Assembly (NCBI GenBank): GCA_002420235.1
Contig: DIHQ01000029.1
Location: 1-43,790, forward strand
Direction of reading: 5' to 3'
Length of the DNA: 43,790 bases
From: Flavobacteriales bacterium UBA5692
GTDB taxonomy: Bacteria; Bacteroidota; Bacteroidia; Flavobacteriales_D; Sanyastnellaceae
Positions 26,394 to 34,497 of this stretch are shown piece after piece; position 1 is the stretch's first letter; every line of letters starts with the position of its first letter. The notes under the pieces are model-generated. The model did no database searches and was not told the origin of the DNA. It was given only the letters and a program-made list of their open reading frames with translations. The translations under genes were made by a program, and so were the position numbers.

Positions 26394-27842
26394 ATGGCAT
26401 ACGAAGGGAAAGACAAGGTTATTGAAGAGGTCACGGGAAAGTCCTATGAATTTGGTTTTACTTCGGAAATTGAGTCGGATAAAGCCCCAGCAGGCTTATC
26501 CGAGAAAATCATCCGGTTGATTTCTGCTAAAAAGGATGAACCGGAGTGGATGTTACAATGGCGTCTCAATGCATTTGCGGTATGGCAAACCATGGATGAG
26601 CCAAATTGGCCCCACTTGCAATACGAGAAACCCGATTATCAAGCCATTAGCTACTACGCAGCTCCTAAGCAGAAGAAACAATTGAACAGCTTGGAGGAAG
26701 TGGATCCTGAGTTGCGCCGAACAATGGATAAGCTAGGTATCAGTATCGAAGAGCAGAAACGCCTTTCGGGTGTTGCGGTTGACTTTGTCCTCGATTCTGT
26801 TTCTGTTGCGACCAGTTTCAAAGACAAACTTGCTGAGCTTGGCATCATTTTTTGTTCGATGAGCGAAGCGGTTAAGGAGCACCCGGAATTGGTTCGTAAG
26901 CACCTGGGCACTGTAGTTCCAACCCGGGACAACTTTTTCTCCGCGTTAAACGCAGCAGTCTTTACAGATGGCTCTTTCTGTTACATTCCCAAAGGCGTGC
27001 GATGCCCCATGGAGTTGAGCACATACTTCCGCATAAATGAGTCCGGGACAGGACAGTTTGAGCGGACGTTATTAGTGGCGGACGAGGGCAGCTATGTGAG
27101 CTACCTCGAAGGCTGCACCGCGCCCCAACGTGATGAGAACCAGTTGCACGCTGCTGTTGTGGAATTGGTTGCTCTGGACGAGGCCGAGATCAAATACTCG
27201 ACGGTTCAGAATTGGTACCCGGGTGATGAAAACGGTAAAGGCGGCATATACAATTTCGTGACGAAGCGCGGCATTTGCCATCACCGTTCGAAAATCAGTT
27301 GGACTCAGGTAGAGACAGGGAGTGCGGTGACGTGGAAATACCCCAGTTGCATTCTCAAAGGTGACAACAGCGTGGGGGAATTTTACAGCGTGGCTGTGAC
27401 CAACAACGCTCAGCAAGCGGATACGGGCACCAAGATGATTCACTTGGGAAAAAACACCCACTCGACGATTATTTCGAAAGGCATCAGCGCCGGAAATAGC
27501 CATAATAGTTACCGTGGCTTAGTGCAAATTATGCCGTCTGCGGCCAACGCGAGAAATTTTTCGCAATGCGATTCACTGCTGATGACCGATACAAGCGGTG
27601 CGCATACGTTCCCTTACGTCGAGGTTAAGAACCCTACAGCACAGGTGGAACACGAGGCGACGACTTCAAAAATTGGCGAGGACCAAATTTTTTATTGCTT
27701 GCAGCGTGGCATCGATGCCGAACAAGCCATTAGCTTGATTGTAAACGGTTACGCGAAGGAAGTGTTGAACCAGTTGCCCATGGAATTTGCCGTTGAAGCG
27801 CAGAAATTGTTATCCATCTCACTGGAAGGAAGCGTAGGATAA
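26394..27842 (+). CDS. sufB: Fe-S cluster assembly scaffold SufB
   Basis: SufB is the core scaffold subunit of the SufBC2D complex on which clusters are built. The 482-residue product has the family landmarks FCSMSEAVKEHPELV, SFCYIPKGVRCPMELSTYFR, YLEGCTAP, and near the C-terminus TSKIGEDQIFYCLQRGID, which holds a conserved Cys. Length is standard. The stop overlaps the sufC ATG by one base (TAATG). Confidence 0.98.
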   Translation: MAYEGKDKVIEEVTGKSYEFGFTSEIESDKAPAGLSEKIIRLISAKKDEPEWMLQWRLNAFAVWQTMDEPNWPHLQYEKPDYQAISYYAAPKQKKQLNSLEEVDPELRRTMDKLGISIEEQKRLSGVAVDFVLDSVSVATSFKDKLAELGIIFCSMSEAVKEHPELVRKHLGTVVPTRDNFFSALNAAVFTDGSFCYIPKGVRCPMELSTYFRINESGTGQFERTLLVADEGSYVSYLEGCTAPQRDENQLHAAVVELVALDEAEIKYSTVQNWYPGDENGKGGIYNFVTKRGICHHRSKISWTQVETGSAVTWKYPSCILKGDNSVGEFYSVAVTNNAQQADTGTKMIHLGKNTHSTIISKGISAGNSHNSYRGLVQIMPSAANARNFSQCDSLLMTDTSGAHTFPYVEVKNPTAQVEHEATTSKIGEDQIFYCLQRGIDAEQAISLIVNGYAKEVLNQLPMEFAVEAQKLLSISLEGSVG

Positions 27843-28594
27843 TGTTAAAAATCAATGAACTCAAGGCCTCGGTCGAGGAAGCGTCTATTTTGAAGGGCTT
27901 GAACCTAACCATTAACTCTGGTGAAGTGCACGCAATTATGGGCCCTAACGGATCGGGAAAGTCCACTTTGGCTTCTGTTTTGGCTGGGCGAGAGGAGTAC
28001 AAAATCGAAGGGGGCTCAGTTGATTTTTATGGCGAGGATATTTTGGAAATGGATGCGACGGAGCGGGCTCGGGCAGGACTATTCCTCGCATTTCAGTACC
28101 CTGTTGAAATTCCGGGCGTCTCAAACATAAACTTCATGCGAGCCGCAGTAAACGGAAAGCGCGAACACGAAGGGCTAGATCCTATCAAAGGAAAGGATTT
28201 CTTAGAGATGGTGAAGGAAAAATCCAAGCTAGTGGAGCTGGACGGACGGCTGCGCAACCGGTCGGTAAATGAAGGATTCTCTGGTGGCGAAAAAAAGCGC
28301 AATGAGATTTTTCAAATGGCGATGCTCGAACCAAAATTTGCCATCTTGGACGAAACAGACTCCGGCCTTGATATCGATGCCCTTCGCATTGTTTCGGAAG
28401 GGGTTAATGCCATGCGTTCACCAGAAAGAAGTTTTTTGGTGATTACACATTATCAGAGGCTGTTGGACTATATCGTTCCGGATTTCGTTCATGTCTTGGT
28501 GGACGGTAGAATTGTTCGATCTGGTGATAAAGAGTTGGCATTGGAGCTTGAAGAGAGGGGCTATGACTGGATCAAAGAAGATATTACCGCCTAA
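27842..28594 (+). CDS. sufC: Fe-S assembly ATPase SufC
   Basis: ABC-type ATPase that drives the SufBCD scaffold. The 250-residue product has Walker A GPNGSGKST (34-42), a Q-loop (FLAFQYPVEIPG), the signature motif FSGGEKKRNEI, Walker B FAILDETDSGLD and the switch His in VITHYQRLL. It overlaps sufB and sufD by one base each, so all three are translationally coupled in near 1:1:1 arrangement. Confidence 0.98.
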   Translation: MLKINELKASVEEASILKGLNLTINSGEVHAIMGPNGSGKSTLASVLAGREEYKIEGGSVDFYGEDILEMDATERARAGLFLAFQYPVEIPGVSNINFMRAAVNGKREHEGLDPIKGKDFLEMVKEKSKLVELDGRLRNRSVNEGFSGGEKKRNEIFQMAMLEPKFAILDETDSGLDIDALRIVSEGVNAMRSPERSFLVITHYQRLLDYIVPDFVHVLVDGRIVRSGDKELALELEERGYDWIKEDITA

Positions 28595-29925
28595 TGGGAG
28601 GCGCTAAACCCAAGCTAATGGATCGGTCGATATTCGAAGCAAAGCACGCTGCTTCGGAAGCTTCAGGCGCAGCGCTTATTGAAGCCTTGGATAAGGTTTT
28701 AGGAGCTAAGGCGGGCGTGGCCTTTGCGGAAGTGCCAGTGCCCCACAGAAGGGTTGAGCGATGGAAGTATACGCCAACCGCGGCGTGGTGGAGGGACGTT
28801 TTGGCTCCCGATATAAAAACAGTCGCTGCGGCGAAATGTGACGAGAATCCGGTGCCGGGATTGGATGCGTACCGCCTGGTGTTCGTCAATGGCGCGTTTG
28901 ATGCGGCAGCAAGCGACTTGCCGGTGCACACTGGTGTTACGTGCATGCCGGTATCTCAACGTCATGGACAAAAGCTACAAGTTGAGGACGCCTTTTCGCC
29001 AGAGAGTTCGGATTGGTTCGCTAGCATCAATGGCCGCTACAGCCAAGAAGGCATGTACCTACGGATCGCTCAGGGCGTAGAGGTGGACCGACCGATTTTG
29101 ATTCATCACCACACATGTGGGGCAGGGACATTTAACGTTTTAAGGCACGACATAGTATTGGCTCTTAACGCTTCGGTGAAGCTTATTCATTGGTCGACAG
29201 CGGCCGCAGAAGCAGACGGTTCTGTAAATGTGTTGACACGTGCAGACATCGGTGCAGGTGCTCGCCTTCACCTCGACAAGGTGCAAGATGAAGAGGGAAT
29301 CGTTCGTCACATTGCCTTCGAAGACATTCGCCAAGGTCGGGCATCCCATGCCGAGGTACACACCATTACGGTGCGAGGCTCATGGGTGCGTAACGACTTG
29401 GCCTTTCGAATCAACGGCCAAGGGGCGCACGCTGAATTGAATGGCGCATTTTTACCAGGGGAAGGAGAATTCGTAGATAACCACACCACAGTGGACCATC
29501 GCGTTCCTCATTGCACCAGCTCAGAGAATTACAAGGGCATTTTGTACGGAAAGAGCACCGGTGTCTTTAATGGTAAAGTTTTTGTTCGTCCTGACGCACA
29601 GCAAACCAATGCTTACCAGCAAAACGCCAATATTCTTGCCAGCGAAAACTCAAGAATGAATGCTAAGCCGGAATTGGAGATTTACGCTGACGACGTTAAA
29701 TGCAGTCATGGATGCACTGTTGGACAGTTCGATTCTGATGCGCTGTTTTACGCTCGATCTCGTGGAGTAGGACTGGAAGCAGCAAAAGCTATGCTTGTTC
29801 ACGCGTTTATTGGCGATGTTCTCAAAGGGCTCTCAATACCGGAAGTGCGATTGGAGGTAGAGCACCGGCTGGCAGAGAAGCACGGTTGGGATGTTTGGAG
29901 TGATCACCCTAACGACGACTCATGA
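28594..29925 (+). CDS. sufD: Fe-S assembly protein SufD
   Basis: SufD pairs with SufB and SufC in the scaffold complex and is needed for iron acquisition by the cluster. The 443-residue product has the SufBD core (about 150-420) with the conserved stretch VDHRVPHCTSSENYKGI and CSHGCTVGQFDSDALFYARSRG near the C-terminus. The first ATG (28594) overlaps the sufC stop; an alternative in-frame ATG is at 28618. Its stop overlaps sufS by 4 bp. Confidence 0.96.
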   Translation: MGGAKPKLMDRSIFEAKHAASEASGAALIEALDKVLGAKAGVAFAEVPVPHRRVERWKYTPTAAWWRDVLAPDIKTVAAAKCDENPVPGLDAYRLVFVNGAFDAAASDLPVHTGVTCMPVSQRHGQKLQVEDAFSPESSDWFASINGRYSQEGMYLRIAQGVEVDRPILIHHHTCGAGTFNVLRHDIVLALNASVKLIHWSTAAAEADGSVNVLTRADIGAGARLHLDKVQDEEGIVRHIAFEDIRQGRASHAEVHTITVRGSWVRNDLAFRINGQGAHAELNGAFLPGEGEFVDNHTTVDHRVPHCTSSENYKGILYGKSTGVFNGKVFVRPDAQQTNAYQQNANILASENSRMNAKPELEIYADDVKCSHGCTVGQFDSDALFYARSRGVGLEAAKAMLVHAFIGDVLKGLSIPEVRLEVEHRLAEKHGWDVWSDHPNDDS

Positions 29926-31154
29926 GCAAGGCTATAGATCCAGCGGCGCTTCGGGCCCAGTTTCCCATTCTGAATCGGGAGGTGAACGGGAAGCCTTTGG
30001 TTTATCTCGACCACGCGGCATCTTCCCAAAAACCCATTGCCGTTATCGAGGCTCAGCGCGAGTACCTTATGCACTACCATGCTAATGTGCATCGCGGAGT
30101 TCATGCGCTTTCTCAACAAGCAACGGATGCTTTTGAAAATGCGCGAACAATTGTGCAGCGTCACATTCACGCCGCGGAATCCTGTGAAGTGATTTGGACA
30201 GCAGGGGCAACGGATGCCATCAACTTGGTGATGCAAACATGGGGCCGGGATCAAATTAGTCGGGGCGATACCATCTTGTTGACGCGGATGGAGCACCATG
30301 CCAACATCGTGCCGTGGCAGATGCTAGCAGATGAAGTTGGTGCGTCTGTGGACGTGGTTGAGGTTAAGGACGATGGCAACTTAGATGATGAACAACTCCG
30401 GCAGAAACTAGCGCTGGGCCCTAAGCTTTTTGCCTTCACACATGTGTCCAATACGCTCGGAACAGTGAATGATGCGAAGGAGTTGACCAGACAAGCCAAG
30501 GCCGCCGGAATTGCAGTATTGATTGACGGGTGTCAGGCCGTTCCACATATGGAAGTTGACGTTCAAGATTTAGACTGTGATTTCTATATTTTTTCAGGCC
30601 ACAAGGCTTATGGACCTACAGGGATAGGTGTTCTATATGGAAAGCGGGAGTTACTAGAGTCCATGCGTCCCTGGCGCGGTGGTGGTGAAATGATTGATGT
30701 TGTTAGCCTTGAGGATGGAACGACATATGCAGGTCTGCCTCATAAGTTTGAGGCAGGCACACCGCACATCAGTGGAGCCATAGCTTTGGGCGTGGCATTG
30801 AATTGGCTGAATGGGATTGGGGCGGAGGCCATTATGGACCACGAGACGACCTTAGCAGCTCATGCTCGGAATGGGTTGCGCAGTATAGAGGGAATACGCT
30901 TCATCGGCAGCTCAGCTTCGGCTGCTGGAGTAGTGAGTTTTGTGGTTGACGGAACGCACCCGTATGATATTGGCACCCTCTTGGATTCGCAAGGGGTGGC
31001 GGTCCGCACGGGTCATCATTGTACGCAGCCGTTGATGGAACGTTATGGCATTTCCGGGACAGTGCGCGCTTCCTTTGGAGCTTATAACACCTTACACGAA
31101 GTGGATACCTTTGTGGCTGGAACAATTCGCGCCGTTCGAATGCTGCGTGATTGA
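29922..31154 (+). CDS. sufS: Cysteine desulfurase SufS
   Basis: PLP enzyme (class V aminotransferase fold) that removes sulfur from cysteine as a persulfide. The 410-residue product has the N-terminal YLDHAASSQKP block, the PLP-binding Lys228 in FSGHKAYGPTG and the persulfide Cys367 in RTGHHCTQPLM, followed by SGTVRASFGAYNT. It is translated by ATGA overlap with sufD. SufE, its sulfur acceptor, follows 21 bp downstream. Confidence 0.98.
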   Translation: MSKAIDPAALRAQFPILNREVNGKPLVYLDHAASSQKPIAVIEAQREYLMHYHANVHRGVHALSQQATDAFENARTIVQRHIHAAESCEVIWTAGATDAINLVMQTWGRDQISRGDTILLTRMEHHANIVPWQMLADEVGASVDVVEVKDDGNLDDEQLRQKLALGPKLFAFTHVSNTLGTVNDAKELTRQAKAAGIAVLIDGCQAVPHMEVDVQDLDCDFYIFSGHKAYGPTGIGVLYGKRELLESMRPWRGGGEMIDVVSLEDGTTYAGLPHKFEAGTPHISGAIALGVALNWLNGIGAEAIMDHETTLAAHARNGLRSIEGIRFIGSSASAAGVVSFVVDGTHPYDIGTLLDSQGVAVRTGHHCTQPLMERYGISGTVRASFGAYNTLHEVDTFVAGTIRAVRMLRD

Positions 31155-31175
31155 GCTGATCATTCCAAAAAAATA

Positions 31176-31604
31176 ATGATTGACCTTCTCCAACAACGCC
31201 AGCTTGAAGTTGCTAAAGAATTTGAGTTCTTTGAGGATTGGATGGAGCGTTACGAACACATCATTGAGCTTGGTAAAGAATTGGCTCCGATTTTTGAAGC
31301 AGATAAATTGGATGAGAATCTGATTCGGGGATGCCAATCTCGAGTGTGGCTTCTAGCTGTTAAGGACGACGAGGGTAACGTGCAATTCAGGGCTGACAGC
31401 GACGCTATCATCACGAAGGGACTAGCTGCATTGATGGTTCGGGTACTGAATGGATTAACCCCAAAGGAAATCGCTCAAGCAAATCTTTGGTTCATTGAAA
31501 AAATAGGATTAGACGCTCACTTGAGTCCTACTCGTGCTAACGGTTTGCGGTCTATGGTTCAGCAGATGAAGCACTATGGGATTGCTTTTCAGGCAAAGGT
31601 TTAG
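31176..31604 (+). CDS. sufE: Sulfur acceptor SufE
   Basis: SufE accepts the persulfide from SufS and passes it to SufB. The 142-residue product has the active Cys53 in IRGCQSRVWL and the family ending with NLWFIEKIGLDAHLSPTRANGLRSM. It is the last gene of the suf operon. The 133 bp after it, up to the convergent M23 gene, contain no gene and no clear terminator. Confidence 0.97.
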   Translation: MIDLLQQRQLEVAKEFEFFEDWMERYEHIIELGKELAPIFEADKLDENLIRGCQSRVWLLAVKDDEGNVQFRADSDAIITKGLAALMVRVLNGLTPKEIAQANLWFIEKIGLDAHLSPTRANGLRSMVQQMKHYGIAFQAKV

Positions 31605-31737
31605 TTCAAGAAAAGCGGCGTGCGTACTGTTCAAATTTGCGAAACCTTGGAGGGCTTAAAATTTGGGTGGAAGCGCTAGCTTTTAACTCCTTTTTGAAAA
31701 ATTACATGCGTAAATAAAAGACGCTGGAATGAGCTGT

Positions 31738-32961
31738 CTACCGCACAGCGAACTCCCGATCTTGTATGTGCATTCGCCACTCGGCAACGGTGGTGCGAAA
31801 GGCGTCCATTTGGCCAGACTCAATAGGTTCCGATGGTGGGAAATCTTCTTTCAGGTGGTTGACTTGTTTCCCGTTTTTCCAGAATCGGAAACAGACGTGT
31901 GGTCCTGTCGCTAAACCAGTAGATCCGACGTAACCGATAACTTGGCCTTGACTAACGTTCTCGCCAACGTTGACTGCGCGTTTGGACATGTGGAGGTACT
32001 GGGTCTCGTAAGTAGAGTTGTGGCGAATCTTGACGTATTTGCCGTTGCCTTTGGTGTAGCTGGATTTTGTTACGATGCCGTCGCCCACGGCAAGGATAGG
32101 CGTGCCTTTCGGTGCTGCGTAATCTGTGCCGTAGTGTGCTTTGGTGCGATTCAGGATGGGGTGGAAACGCTTGAGGTTGTATGGGCTGCTAATGCGGCTG
32201 AACTCCACAGGGGCCTTAAGGAAAGCTTTGCGAAGGCTGTTGCCATTTTCATCAAAGTAGTCGTCGCCTTTACCTTGGTTAAAGCGGTATGCAAGTAGTT
32301 TTCTGCCTCGGTGCTCGAAGTGGCAGACGATGACTCGGGGCATCCCGACTGGCTGCTTATTTACGTAGACATGCTCGTACAACACGTTGAACTTATCTCC
32401 TTCTTGCAAGCGGGAAAAGTCCACAGTCCAGGCGTACACGGCAGCCATGGATAGTGCCAGATTCGTTGGCGCCCCAATCCTTTCGAGGTCCATGTATAGG
32501 CTGGATTCAATCACGCCTTGGGCTCGTTCTATTAGGGTGTCTGAGGCATATGACCCCAAGGTTACTCCGTAGGGAGGACGGAGGTCAAATCGGGCGTATT
32601 GTGTAGCGTTACGCTCATAGATGAAGTACCTCGCGGGCTGAACGGTGTCTCCATCAAAAGCAATCCAATATGGTTGCCGGGCGCGAATATTGCGGACGTC
32701 GTAGATGCTTTGTGCTTCAATGGCGAGCGTGGCGATCGCCCCGGCAGAGACACCTGCTGGGCCGAGAATATGAGAGAGTGAATGGCCGGATTGAACGGTT
32801 CCCGAATCAACAGCCATCCAATCCCAAATAACGCCGAACCGCTCCGGAGGCACACGAGGGGCCATTGCGTTACCTGGGCCTGATGAAGCAGACCCATCGA
32901 ATGAATCGCGACAACCCACAATACCGAAGCAAAAGATGATGAGAGGGAGCCAGTAATGCAT
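31738..32961 (-). CDS. M23-family metallopeptidase-like lipoprotein with His-x-Cys motif
   Basis: A 407-residue predicted lipoprotein: short signal peptide with lipobox GIVGC (Cys17). The first 260 residues form an unassigned region with LysM/OapA-like spacing (YIVYERN-type and KFNVLYEHVYV segments). The C-terminal M23 domain spans about 270-380: H276 and D280 in HYGTDYAAP, and YLHMSKR. The usual HxH is here H355-V-C357 (GPHVCFRFW), so the last zinc ligand is Cys. The frame is open to 33006, but the ATG at 32961 overlaps the dioxygenase stop (TGATG) and gives a clean lipoprotein signal. It probably cuts or regulates peptidoglycan cleavage. Confidence 0.88.
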   Translation of the reverse strand: MHYWLPLIIFCFGIVGCRDSFDGSASSGPGNAMAPRVPPERFGVIWDWMAVDSGTVQSGHSLSHILGPAGVSAGAIATLAIEAQSIYDVRNIRARQPYWIAFDGDTVQPARYFIYERNATQYARFDLRPPYGVTLGSYASDTLIERAQGVIESSLYMDLERIGAPTNLALSMAAVYAWTVDFSRLQEGDKFNVLYEHVYVNKQPVGMPRVIVCHFEHRGRKLLAYRFNQGKGDDYFDENGNSLRKAFLKAPVEFSRISSPYNLKRFHPILNRTKAHYGTDYAAPKGTPILAVGDGIVTKSSYTKGNGKYVKIRHNSTYETQYLHMSKRAVNVGENVSQGQVIGYVGSTGLATGPHVCFRFWKNGKQVNHLKEDFPPSEPIESGQMDAFRTTVAEWRMHIQDREFAVR

Positions 32962-33935
32962 CAGTCGTGACCGAAGACTTCTTTTTCGACCCATGTTTTC
33001 CCCCACTCTTTCAGTTCTTTAGTTGTCCACAATTCTGGATAGAAGATTCGTTTTTGGAAACGCGGTGGCAGGTACTTTTGCCAGTTCGTCCCGCCGGTAG
33101 CGGCAATGTCCTTTGGGTTACGATGCAGGTAGCGCACAGCACTTTTATAATGACTGAGTGGCCAATTTATGTTGACGTTTATATCCAGCCAACGCAGTGC
33201 TTTCTTCAATTCGTCAGTCTGTTCATCCGGCGGCAGGGACTGCCACAATGATCGAAGATTGACCTCGAAGGTATTCTCGGCGAGCTCCAATAAATCGCGG
33301 TCGTACTTTACTTCGAATTGCCGAAGCGTGAGGGTTTTTTTTCCCGAGGAGAGTTCCACAGCCCCGGCCTTCCAATAGATAAAGGGATAGAGGCTTTCAA
33401 TATCACCGGGTTGATACCCTTCGTTCGCATCGCGGTGGTCCTCATTTAGCAACCGGTTAAAAGTCGTGCATCGAATCTCGATTTTGCGGTACTGCGCACT
33501 TTGGAATCCACTTGCTGGAAGCAAAGACATGCGGAATTTTAGGAATTGGTTTTGGTCCATACCGTCGACCATAATTTCAAAGCTGTGAGTCAATGCTTCA
33601 AAATAACGGTTCACGCGATTGACACGCTTAAGGATAGAAGCACAATCGGTTGGTGCACAGCTGTTTAATTGCTCCAATTCGTGCAATGCGAGCTTGAAAT
33701 AAAGTTCAGTGATTTGATGATAAATAATGAAAATGGACTCGTCAGGGATTGGCGTGATGGGGTGCTGAAGGCTCAGCAGCGTATCCAGATTGATGTAGTC
33801 CCAGTAGGTGAGGTAATCAGCATATAGCAGCCCATCCAGATACGCGCTGAGGTCCTGCCCCATAGCAGCGTACTTTTCTTGAAGTGCATTGAGTTTTTTT
33901 AGGATGTCCTCATCAAAGGCATATTCATCTCCCAT
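32961..33935 (-). CDS. Tryptophan 2,3-dioxygenase
   Basis: Heme enzyme that opens the indole ring of tryptophan to N-formylkynurenine, the first step of the kynurenine route. The 324-residue product has the family region YLTYWDYINLDTLLSLQ followed by DESIFIIYHQITELYFKLA, with the active-site His73, and the C-terminal GGTNWQKYLPPRFQ region. A His near 262 (SHYKSAVRYL) is the likely heme ligand. The RidA-family gene upstream supports a tryptophan-degradation context. Its stop overlaps the start of the M23-family gene, although no functional link is obvious. Confidence 0.93.
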   Translation of the reverse strand: MGDEYAFDEDILKKLNALQEKYAAMGQDLSAYLDGLLYADYLTYWDYINLDTLLSLQHPITPIPDESIFIIYHQITELYFKLALHELEQLNSCAPTDCASILKRVNRVNRYFEALTHSFEIMVDGMDQNQFLKFRMSLLPASGFQSAQYRKIEIRCTTFNRLLNEDHRDANEGYQPGDIESLYPFIYWKAGAVELSSGKKTLTLRQFEVKYDRDLLELAENTFEVNLRSLWQSLPPDEQTDELKKALRWLDINVNINWPLSHYKSAVRYLHRNPKDIAATGGTNWQKYLPPRFQKRIFYPELWTTKELKEWGKTWVEKEVFGHD

Positions 33936-34019
33936 GGGGGCAAATTCGGAAAAATCCGGTCAACGGCGCACCAAAAACCACAGATTTCTTAACCTTCTAA
34001 CGTGGGTGATTCGCGACGG

Positions 34020-34451
34020 TCAGGACATTACCGTGGCAACGCATTTCAACTCAATTGCGATGGGTGTGGGCAACCGATTGATTTCAATTGTCGTGCGACA
34101 CGGTTGGGAGTCAGGGTTTGGAAAATATTCCGCGTAAATGCGATTAAACGTTTGGAAGTCACGGTTCATGTGGACTAAAAAAACGGTGATATCAATTAAA
34201 CCTTCCCAGCTGCTTCCATTTGCCTCGAGGATGGCTTTCACATTGGCGAATACACTGTGGACTTGAGCCTCAAAATCGAATTCAATGAAGTTACCGTTGT
34301 GGTCTAGTTTTAGGCTAGGAACGCCACTATCATTGTTGTCGCTCCCTGCGACTCTTGGCCCTACGCCGCTCAAAAACACAAGGTTCCCCGCTTTGCGAGC
34401 GAAGGGGTATGCTCCTACAGGCTTGGGGGCTTGGCGTGAGTTGTTGGTCAT
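34020..34451 (-). CDS. RidA-family protein, probable 2-aminomuconate deaminase
   Basis: A 143-residue YjgF/YER057c/UK114 protein. It begins with APKPVGAYPFARKAGNLVFLSG and has the Arg in CRTTIEINRLP that binds the substrate carboxylate in RidA proteins. General RidA members hydrolyse reactive enamines and imines. The long VGAYPFARKAGN-VFLSGVGPR form and the length of about 143 resemble 2-aminomuconate deaminases, which act late in the kynurenine/2-aminophenol routes. The tryptophan dioxygenase gene 84 bp downstream supports this. ATG 34451 is preceded at 4 nt by a TATCTTTG box; the longer open frame to 34553 crosses the aminopeptidase gene. Confidence 0.85.
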   Translation of the reverse strand: MTNNSRQAPKPVGAYPFARKAGNLVFLSGVGPRVAGSDNNDSGVPSLKLDHNGNFIEFDFEAQVHSVFANVKAILEANGSSWEGLIDITVFLVHMNRDFQTFNRIYAEYFPNPDSQPCRTTIEINRLPTPIAIELKCVATVMS

Positions 34452-34455
34452 GTGA

Positions 34456-34463
34456 CAAAGATA
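34456..34463 (-). promoter_or_regulatory. Putative -7 promoter element of the RidA-dioxygenase operon
   Basis: TATCTTTG on the minus strand, exact TAnnTTTG match, 4 nt before the ATG at 34451. The 46-bp interval to the divergent aminopeptidase ATG holds both promoters. Confidence 0.6.
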
Positions 34464-34485
34464 CTGCGTTGCGAAGGGCTTTTGG

Positions 34486-34493
34486 TATCTTCG
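34486..34493 (+). promoter_or_regulatory. Putative -7 promoter element of the aminopeptidase gene
   Basis: TATCTTCG, one mismatch to TAnnTTTG, 4 nt before the ATG at 34498. It mirrors the divergent element of the RidA gene. Confidence 0.5.
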
Positions 34494-34497
34494 CTTT

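Noticed and set aside
31605..31737. Terminator or small RNA between sufE and the M23-family gene
   Set aside because: No hairpin with a T tract and no conserved element could be seen in these 133 bp.
33936..33948. CGAATTTG 5 nt before the tryptophan dioxygenase ATG as a promoter
   Set aside because: It lacks the TA half of the box, and the gene is probably read from the RidA promoter; too weak to list.
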